DNA of 12,395 nt from Parabacteroides sp. GTDB taxonomy: Bacteria > Bacteroidota > Bacteroidia > Bacteroidales > Tannerellaceae. The stretch's first letter is position 1, and each line of letters begins with the position of its first letter. The stretch lies in the NCBI GenBank assembly GCA_020026285.1, contig JAHHQS010000119.1, positions 1 to 12,395 on the forward strand. The letters run 5' to 3'. The notes under the pieces were generated by a model that had not been told where the DNA came from, searched no databases, and saw only the letters and a list, made by a program, of their open reading frames with translations. Positions 6,971-12,395 of this stretch are shown piece by piece. The translations under genes and the position numbers were made by a program.

Positions 6971-7125
6971 TAGTATTAACAAAGATAATTAAATTTCTGG
7001 GAAACAATAGAATCGAGAACTTATAAAAATAACGAGAGTCATAAAGTTTCAAAATATCATGAGGAATAGCTCTCAAACAACATATATAGATGCCTTTATC
7101 TATAAAAAATAACTCTTATCAAGAG
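6952..7125. other. Candidate invertible segment between recombinase and mod
   Basis: The exact 13-bp inverted repeats CTCTTGATAAGAG (6952-6964) and CTCTTATCAAGAG (7113-7125) bound a 148-bp segment. Inside is a promoter match pointing away from mod. No TAnnTTTG box faces mod as the segment now stands. Inversion would place that -7 box at 7090-7097, about 90 bases before the mod ATG. Against this, each repeat is itself nearly palindromic and both stems continue past the repeat, as in ordinary hairpins. Inversion has not been shown. Confidence 0.35.
6980..7007 (-). promoter_or_regulatory. Candidate promoter inside the inverted-repeat segment, facing the recombinase
   Basis: On the minus strand, TATCTTTG (6987-6980) matches TAnnTTTG. 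A TTG (7007-7005) lies 17 bases upstream, about two bases short of the usual spacing. In this orientation it would produce an antisense transcript across the left hairpin and into the 3' end of the recombinase gene. There is no minus-strand gene there for it to serve. Confidence 0.4.
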
Positions 7126-7140
7126 TTATTTTTATAATCT
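7105..7140 (+). terminator. Terminator-like hairpin before mod, with right copy of the inverted repeat
   Basis: Arms 7105-7117 and 7121-7133 pair perfectly over 13 bp (core CTCTT/AAGAG, loop ATC, outer AATAA/TTATT and A/T run), followed by TTTTTATAATCT. It is a good bidirectional terminator shape and would end recombinase transcripts, insulating mod from read-through. Its core is the exact reverse complement of the left hairpin core at 6952-6964. Confidence 0.65.
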
Positions 7141-7187
7141 AACCAATGAAGAGGGACTTACAAGTTTGGTGAATATAAAATTTAAAT

Positions 7188-9113
7188 ATGGATAACATTA
7201 CCTTATATAACGAACTCGAGGACTCCCTTCGATTGGAAAGCAAATATTGTACAGAAGATGGCGAACTCTTAAAAAACAGCATTGTTGAAGCGGCATTAAA
7301 TCTTCATGCAGATTTAATAAAAATACTATTATCCCAAGATAAACTAAAGGAAAATTTCTTTAAGGAAATTGATGGCATATTAGTATTTGACAAAATCAAA
7401 TTTCAGAAATTTGTAATGAACAAACATTTTTTACCAGATAGTTACACATCCTTTAAAAACAAAATTGGACTAACTAACGAAGATGGAGATTTTATTGCTG
7501 ATTGTCATGAGATTGTACTTTCATGGCCATATAAAGACTGCGTTTTAGAAGGGGGACAAACAAAAGAAGAAGATAAACGTAATGAAATATTTTTCAATGA
7601 GATTCTTGCACCTTCTGAAATCAATCGTTTAACAGAGCCTAAGGTTCTAACTAACTTTAAGCGCTTTGATGAACAAGGAGAACACGATGTTGAAACTATT
7701 ACACAAGATGATAATTTAATCATCAAAGGAAATAACCTATTAGCCCTACATTCTCTAAAAGAAAATTACAAAGGAAAAGTTAAATTAATTTATATTGATC
7801 CACCATACTATTTCTCAAAGAACAAGTCTGAGGATTCATTCTCATATAATTCTAATTTTAAATTAAGTACATGGCTAACTTTCATGCACAACAGATTAAC
7901 AATAGCCAAAGAATTACTCTCTAGTAAAGGCGTTATCCTATGCCATATTAAAGAAGATGCAATCCATTGGCTAAAAGTATTGATGGAAGAAATTTTTGGA
8001 GCCAACAACTTTGTTGAAACATTCATCTGGAAAAATACAGACAATCCAGACTCTATAAGCAAAAAATCACGTTCATCAGTTGAATATATATTATGTTTTG
8101 AAATTCCAAAAGATACCTCAAAAGAATATATCGGAAAACAAACAGAGAATGGCGATGCTCCTCTACTAAATTCTGGAAACAACATCCATAAATTATCATT
8201 TCCACCAGGAACAATCCGATTTAATATTCCAGATAATATTTATCCCAAAAGCAAACCAGAAAGAGTTGAATTGGTGACAGATGTAGAAGTGGAAAATGGC
8301 TTAAATAAAAATGAAGTCGTTTTAAGTGGAGAATTTAAATGGGGGCAAAACATGCTTAATAATGAAGTAGCAAAAGGAACATATTTTCTTGTTAAGTCTG
8401 ACAAATTTTCAATCCGTTTCCAACGTAAAGAAGGGAACAATATGGCTCCAGAAAAATATATCGACGAACAATACCTATCTAAATCTATTGGTGTTGGCAC
8501 TAATGAGGATGCAAGCTCGCATTTAAAAAAATTAGGACTCGATTTCAAATTTCCGAAACCTGAAAGTGTTATTGCCTTTTTTATCAGGGCTATTACAAAA
8601 GAAAGGGATTTAATCCTTGATTTCTTTTTAGGGAGTGGTACAACAGCAGCAGTCGCACATAAAATGGGAAGAAGATATATTGGTATTGACCAAATGGATT
8701 ACATTGAAACAATTGCAGTAGAGCGTTTAAAGAAAGTTATCAATGGCGAGTCAGGAGGAATATCGGAATCTGTCAATTGGAAAGGCGGAGGCTCTTTTAT
8801 CTATTGTGAGTTAGCTAAAATAAACCAAGCATATATTGATAAAATTAATAATGCAGAAAATACAGAGACATTAAATGATATTTGGGATTGTATGCAAAAA
8901 AATGCTTTTTTAAGTTGGAAAATAAATCCTCAAACAATAAGTGATAATGCTAATGATTTTAAAAGTTTATCTATACAAGATTCCAAACGTTTTCTAATAG
9001 AATGCTTAGACAAGAATTTACTCTATGTTCCCTATTCAGAAATAGATAATTTGGAATTTAGGATTTCAGAATATGACAAAAAATTAAATAATTTATTTTA
9101 TCAGAAGAACTAG
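7188..9113 (+). CDS. mod: Type III restriction-modification methyltransferase (Mod)
   Basis: This is a predicted N6-adenine methyltransferase that both modifies the host sites and supplies target recognition for the Mod-Res complex. The 641-residue product has an N-terminal region of its subfamily (about 1-160) and then the catalytic motif IV, D204-P-P-Y207 (in IYIDPPYYF). A variable stretch (about 285-440), likely holding the target recognition domain, follows. The SAM-binding motif I comes last, F480-L-G-S-G484 (in DFFLGSGTT). The order IV before I marks the beta class, as in EcoP1I and EcoP15I Mod. The length is typical. The gene is AT-rich compared with the GDPD gene, which hints at horizontal transfer. 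It ends 6 bases before res, so the two are an operon. The ATG at 7188 has no strong Shine-Dalgarno. No TAnnTTTG promoter was found in 7134-7187. The recognised sequence cannot be inferred. Confidence 0.95.
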   Translation: MDNITLYNELEDSLRLESKYCTEDGELLKNSIVEAALNLHADLIKILLSQDKLKENFFKEIDGILVFDKIKFQKFVMNKHFLPDSYTSFKNKIGLTNEDGDFIADCHEIVLSWPYKDCVLEGGQTKEEDKRNEIFFNEILAPSEINRLTEPKVLTNFKRFDEQGEHDVETITQDDNLIIKGNNLLALHSLKENYKGKVKLIYIDPPYYFSKNKSEDSFSYNSNFKLSTWLTFMHNRLTIAKELLSSKGVILCHIKEDAIHWLKVLMEEIFGANNFVETFIWKNTDNPDSISKKSRSSVEYILCFEIPKDTSKEYIGKQTENGDAPLLNSGNNIHKLSFPPGTIRFNIPDNIYPKSKPERVELVTDVEVENGLNKNEVVLSGEFKWGQNMLNNEVAKGTYFLVKSDKFSIRFQRKEGNNMAPEKYIDEQYLSKSIGVGTNEDASSHLKKLGLDFKFPKPESVIAFFIRAITKERDLILDFFLGSGTTAAVAHKMGRRYIGIDQMDYIETIAVERLKKVINGESGGISESVNWKGGGSFIYCELAKINQAYIDKINNAENTETLNDIWDCMQKNAFLSWKINPQTISDNANDFKSLSIQDSKRFLIECLDKNLLYVPYSEIDNLEFRISEYDKKLNNLFYQKN

Positions 9114-9119
9114 ATAAAA

Positions 9120-11795
9120 ATGGCTACCGAAAATAACCTATCTGAACATAATCTACAAACATTACTCCGAGAGGAATTTGGGAGAACAACAATTCGCAAG
9201 GTTGAAATTCCCAAGTATTTTAAGACAGCTCTCAATCCAAAATTCCAATTACGACCATATCAAAAAGAATGCTTTCAATATTTTATCACTTACTGTGAGC
9301 AGGATTTTGAAGGAAAAGAGTCTTTACCACATCTGCTATTTCATATGGCAACAGGAAGTGGTAAAACTTTAATTATGGCAGGTGTCATTCTATACTTATT
9401 TGAAAAAGGGTATCGCAACTTTTTGTTTTTTGTTAATTCTACAAACATTATTGAAAAGACCAAAGCTAACTTTTTTGATAAGACTTCTGAAAAATATTTA
9501 TTCGCGCAAGATATAAAAATAGGGCAAAAACAGGTCGAAATTAAAATGGTGAAGAATTTTCAAAATAGCGACCCTGATTGCATAAACTTATGTCTTACCA
9601 CTACTCAAGCACTCCATATAGACTTAAATACACCTAGAGAGAATTCTTTAACTTATGATGATTTCAAAGACTTTAATATTGTTCTTATCTCAGACGAAGC
9701 TCATCATAGTAATACTGCAACAAAGAAACGGAAAGCAAAAAAACTAGCCGATTCACCAAACCTATTCGGATTAGACAGTTTTGAGACTGAAGATTGGGAA
9801 AGTACCGTAATGCAAATCTTCAAAACACCTAATAACACCGAGAAACCCAATATTTTACTAGAATTTACAGCTACAGCAGATTTAAGAGACCCCAATATAG
9901 CTCAAAAATATCACAATAAAATCATTTTTGATTATCCATTAAAGAAATTCAGACAAGATGGATATTCTAAAGAGATAGGACAAGTCCTTAGTGACTTATC
10001 CCCTCTTGAAAGAGCCATACAAGCAGCAGTAGTAAACCAATACAAACGGAAACTTTTCTCTTCAATCGGACAAGATATAAAGCCTGTAATGATGCTCAAA
10101 TCATATAAGACGAAAGATAACTTAGAAAATTATACAGCTTTTGCATCAGCTATTCAACATTTGAATGTTGAAGTTTTAGAAAAGATGGAAGCAAATGCAT
10201 CAGATGAAATTCGTGAAATATTCGATTTCCTTAAAGAAAAAAATATTTCTTTAGAGAATTTTCTGCTTGAATTACAAGAAGATTTCAAAAAGGAAAATTT
10301 ATTATTAATCGACCAAAATAATATTAGCCCTCAGAAACAAATCCAATTAAATACACTTGAATCAAAAGGAAATGAGTTCCGTGCAATTTTCGCTGTAAAT
10401 ATGCTAAATGAAGGATGGGACGTTTTAAATTTATTTGATATTGTACGAATGTATAATCAAAGAGATTCAAGGAATGGCAAACCTGGGAAAACGACAATGC
10501 AAGAAGCTCAGTTAATTGGTCGAGGAGCTAGATATATGCCATTTTTCGCACCAAATAAAGAATTACCCAAAGGAGAAAGAAAATTCGATAATGATACAGC
10601 TAACCACTTACGGATGTTAGAAAAGCTACACTATCATTGCGCCCAAGACTCCCGATACATTAATGAACTTAAAACAGCCTTAGTAGAAACAGGTATCATT
10701 GATGAAAATGTAAAAGAATTCACATTATCACTAAAAGATAAATTCAAACAAACGCCCTTATATCAAAAAGGGTATGTCTTTGCAAATAAAAGAGTTAAGT
10801 ATATAATCAATAAAGATATAACCTCTTTCGAAGAGACCATTTTAACTACTAATTATATAGTTAAATTAAAAAGTGGGGAAACATCTACAGGACTAATTTT
10901 TGAGAAAGAAGCGACTTCTAATATTCCGTCTCAGAAATATTTTACCATTAAAATGAAAGAATTAGGAAATAATGTAATTCGTTCAGCCATCAACTATTTT
11001 GACCGTTTTAGATTTTCTCAATTATCTCATTCATACCCCAACTTAACATCAATCAAAGAATTTATAGAAAGTGATTCTTATTTGGCTAATTTAAGTGTTT
11101 CTATATACACTTCAAAAAACAAACTCCAAGAGCTATCTCAAAAAGAAAAACTGCAAATTGCACTTGATGTATTGAAACAAATTGAGCCGAAAATATCAGA
11201 AGGTGGTATAGGGCACCGAGGTTCCTTAGATTTTACCCCAAGACAAATCAAAAATGTTTTTAAAGACCATGTTTTAAAAATATCCCAAAATGATTCTGAT
11301 GATAAAGAATATGGAAAATCAATGTTAGAAACTACAAATCCTAACTTAAATTCAGATTTAAGACTTTGTGACTGGCATGCCTACAATGATTGTTTCGGCA
11401 CATCTGAAGAAAAGCATTTAATAAAGTATATTGAATCTATTTACCTAAAACTCAAGGAGAAATATGAAGATATATATTTGCTTCGCAACGAAAAAGATTT
11501 AAAACTTTGGAGTTTTGAGACTGGAAATGCTTTTGAACCTGATTATGTAATGTTTTTACGCAAAGAAGGATCAGATAATATTTATGACAACATACAAATA
11601 TTCATTGAGCCCAAAGGGGAACACCTTAGGACCAAAGATGCATGGAAGGAAAGTTTTCTCAATGAAATAAAACAAAAAGCAAGTATCAAATTCTCAACTA
11701 AAACAAATAATTTTAATATTTGGGGAATGCCATTCTTTACAGAAAATAAAAGAAAGTCATTCGACGAGGCTTTTCAAGATATGCTAAATGAATAA
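9120..11795 (+). CDS. res: Type III restriction endonuclease subunit (Res)
   Basis: This is the ATP-dependent restriction subunit of the Mod-Res complex. After target recognition by Mod it hydrolyses ATP, moves along DNA and cuts near paired, unmethylated sites. The 891-residue product shows SF2 helicase motifs in order: L44-R-P-Y-Q48 (Q-like), A77-T-G-S-G-K-T83 (Walker A), D192-E-A-H195 (Walker B), T250-A-T252 (motif III) and I466-G-R-G-A-R471 (motif VI). The C-terminal domain has a PD-(D/E)xK nuclease signature: P807-D808 and, after a strand, E830-P-K832. All of these key residues are present, so the subunit looks active. It is slightly shorter than EcoP15I Res but inside the family range. 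It is transcribed with mod (6-base gap) and followed by a convergent terminator. Its AT-rich composition matches mod. Confidence 0.95.
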   Translation: MATENNLSEHNLQTLLREEFGRTTIRKVEIPKYFKTALNPKFQLRPYQKECFQYFITYCEQDFEGKESLPHLLFHMATGSGKTLIMAGVILYLFEKGYRNFLFFVNSTNIIEKTKANFFDKTSEKYLFAQDIKIGQKQVEIKMVKNFQNSDPDCINLCLTTTQALHIDLNTPRENSLTYDDFKDFNIVLISDEAHHSNTATKKRKAKKLADSPNLFGLDSFETEDWESTVMQIFKTPNNTEKPNILLEFTATADLRDPNIAQKYHNKIIFDYPLKKFRQDGYSKEIGQVLSDLSPLERAIQAAVVNQYKRKLFSSIGQDIKPVMMLKSYKTKDNLENYTAFASAIQHLNVEVLEKMEANASDEIREIFDFLKEKNISLENFLLELQEDFKKENLLLIDQNNISPQKQIQLNTLESKGNEFRAIFAVNMLNEGWDVLNLFDIVRMYNQRDSRNGKPGKTTMQEAQLIGRGARYMPFFAPNKELPKGERKFDNDTANHLRMLEKLHYHCAQDSRYINELKTALVETGIIDENVKEFTLSLKDKFKQTPLYQKGYVFANKRVKYIINKDITSFEETILTTNYIVKLKSGETSTGLIFEKEATSNIPSQKYFTIKMKELGNNVIRSAINYFDRFRFSQLSHSYPNLTSIKEFIESDSYLANLSVSIYTSKNKLQELSQKEKLQIALDVLKQIEPKISEGGIGHRGSLDFTPRQIKNVFKDHVLKISQNDSDDKEYGKSMLETTNPNLNSDLRLCDWHAYNDCFGTSEEKHLIKYIESIYLKLKEKYEDIYLLRNEKDLKLWSFETGNAFEPDYVMFLRKEGSDNIYDNIQIFIEPKGEHLRTKDAWKESFLNEIKQKASIKFSTKTNNFNIWGMPFFTENKRKSFDEAFQDMLNE

Positions 11796-11799
11796 CAAC

Positions 11800-11839
11800 A
11801 AAAACGGTGTCAATCTACAACCAGACTAACACCGTTTTT
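11800..11839 (+). terminator. Convergent terminator after res
   Basis: AAAAACGGTGT (11800-11810) pairs perfectly with ACACCGTTTTT (11829-11839), an 11-bp stem with an 18-base loop and a run of T at the 3' side. It lies 4 bases after the res stop and 10 bases before the end of the minus-strand DUF2188 gene. The A/T flanks make it work in both directions. Confidence 0.85.
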
Positions 11840-11849
11840 TCAATTACAT

Positions 11850-12071
11850 TTATCCTTTAGGAGGATACGGATCTTTTCCATAGCTATTCTTTTCACGAAT
11901 TTTGCCATTCTTTCCCTGAATTATCAGTTCTGAATTTTGATTTTTCGCAATCATTGTAGCCATTTTAATAGCTTCTTTTTGTGTCTCAAATTTTTTTGTA
12001 ACACGACTATTATTTTCACCACGAACAGCCCATCCTTCGGGTGTCTTAACAACATATTGATCTTTTCCCAT
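11850..12071 (-). CDS. DUF2188 family small protein
   Basis: This 73-residue cytosolic protein has no signal peptide or membrane segment. The order of conserved pieces identifies DUF2188: an N-terminal YVVKTPEGWAVRGE strand pair, NSR, a helix with TQKEAIKMA, then KNQNSELIIQGKNGKI and the ending NSYGKDPYPPKG. The family is short and of unknown function, and this copy is full length. The ATG at 12071 is clear. It follows the Cys/His-rich gene by 5 bases, so the two are co-transcribed on the minus strand. It converges on the Type III restriction operon, with the shared terminator between them. A link to restriction or defence is only a context inference. Confidence 0.88.
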   Translation of the reverse strand: MGKDQYVVKTPEGWAVRGENNSRVTKKFETQKEAIKMATMIAKNQNSELIIQGKNGKIREKNSYGKDPYPPKG

Positions 12072-12076
12072 AACTA

Positions 12077-12286
12077 CTATTTATGATGACAATTAGGACA
12101 ACAATAAAAACATCCATCAACATTACTATAATAACGTCTTGCTGCTTTAATCGCATCAGCACAATTATCAAAACAGCCTAAATAAATTCTATTTTCAATA
12201 GCTGGTAAATAAAAACATGTAGAGGTATGGATTTCATGCTCACCTCCAATTTGAGCATTTTTATTAATGTAATAATTTTTATACAT
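12077..12286 (-). CDS. Small Cys/His-rich protein, possible zinc-binding
   Basis: This 69-residue protein starts at the ATG at 12286 (MYKNYYINKNAQ..). A TTG seven codons upstream (12307) is possible but less likely. It resembles a widespread family of small uncharacterised bacterial proteins with the pattern NKNAQ..G.HE.H...C..LP..ENR.YLG.F..C..A...A...Y...GC.YC...CH; this is recognised by eye, without a database check. Here the end reads GCFYCCPNCHHK. The paired Cys at the C-terminus with nearby His suggest a metal site, and the internal LGCFDNCADAIKAA segment looks like a strand followed by a helix. No signal peptide is present. It is the first gene of a two-gene operon with DUF2188. No TAnnTTTG promoter for it was found in 12287-12395. 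Confidence 0.75.
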   Translation of the reverse strand: MYKNYYINKNAQIGGEHEIHTSTCFYLPAIENRIYLGCFDNCADAIKAARRYYSNVDGCFYCCPNCHHK

Positions 12287-12354
12287 TTTAATAATTTTTA
12301 GTGACAACTCGGCTAAAATTCCACTACAGTATGTAGCCTTTTAAATGAATTTGC

Positions 12355-12362
12355 TATATTTG
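12355..12362 (+). promoter_or_regulatory. Candidate promoter of a gene beyond the right edge
   Basis: TATATTTG matches TAnnTTTG and its context TTTGCTATATTTGTG closely resembles the GDPD promoter at 3244. The start would be near 12369. It points off the window and is divergent from the Cys/His-rich gene. No clear -33 element is visible. Confidence 0.55.
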
Positions 12363-12395
12363 TGCCGCAAAATGAAAAATTTCACAACCTATAGT

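Noticed and set aside
7060..7113. 17-codon ATG frame in the recombinase-mod spacer
   Set aside because: It is very short, runs into the terminator-like hairpin and shows no protein-like feature.
7808..8185. 125-codon minus-strand frame inside mod
   Set aside because: It is antisense to the catalytic region of a well-supported methyltransferase and has no start signal or recognisable motif.
12287..12307. TTG start extending the Cys/His-rich gene by seven codons
   Set aside because: An ATG at 12286 precedes the conserved NYYINKNAQ region. The added residues are AT-rich leader translation.
1..12395. CRISPR array, insertion sequence, tRNA or rRNA
   Set aside because: No regularly spaced repeats, transposase with terminal repeats, or recognisable structural RNA sequence was found when reading both strands.

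Overview
The window looks like chromosomal DNA of a Bacteroidota bacterium, probably order Bacteroidales (Prevotella/Porphyromonas/Paludibacter-like); the species cannot be named from sequence. Four signs point there: -7 boxes of the TAnnTTTG type with little Shine-Dalgarno signal, a large exported protein ending in a type IX secretion (T9SS) sorting domain, a class A beta-lactamase of the CfxA/PER-like branch, and a Bacteroides-type tyrosine recombinase.

Layout. Positions 1-180: the tail of an unidentified plus-strand reading frame and a bidirectional terminator. 177-1136 (minus): a secreted class A beta-lactamase. 1137-1568: a long bla leader carrying decayed coding-like sequence, a candidate promoter and a strong palindromic terminator. 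1569-3103 (minus): two tandem paralogous exported membrane proteins of unknown function in one operon. 3244-5349 (plus): a promoter, a GC-rich 5' UTR hairpin and a T9SS-exported glycerophosphodiester phosphodiesterase fused to a beta-rich, propeller-like region. 5368-5617: a small two-helix membrane gene that seems split by a frameshift.

5725-11795 (plus) is a recombination/defence block. A tyrosine recombinase is followed by a 263-bp spacer and then by an AT-rich, complete Type III restriction-modification pair: mod (beta-class adenine methyltransferase) and res (SF2 translocase plus PD-(D/E)xK nuclease). The spacer holds two hairpins whose 13-bp cores are exact inverted repeats. Between them is a Bacteroidota-type promoter match facing away from mod, and no such promoter faces mod in the present orientation. 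This suggests, but does not prove, a recombinase-operated ON/OFF promoter switch for the restriction system. The simpler alternative is two ordinary hairpins, at least one of them a terminator.

11800-12286: a convergent terminator, then a minus-strand operon of a Cys/His-rich small protein and a DUF2188 protein. A plus-strand promoter at 12355-12362 drives a gene beyond the window. No tRNA, rRNA, CRISPR array or insertion sequence was seen.
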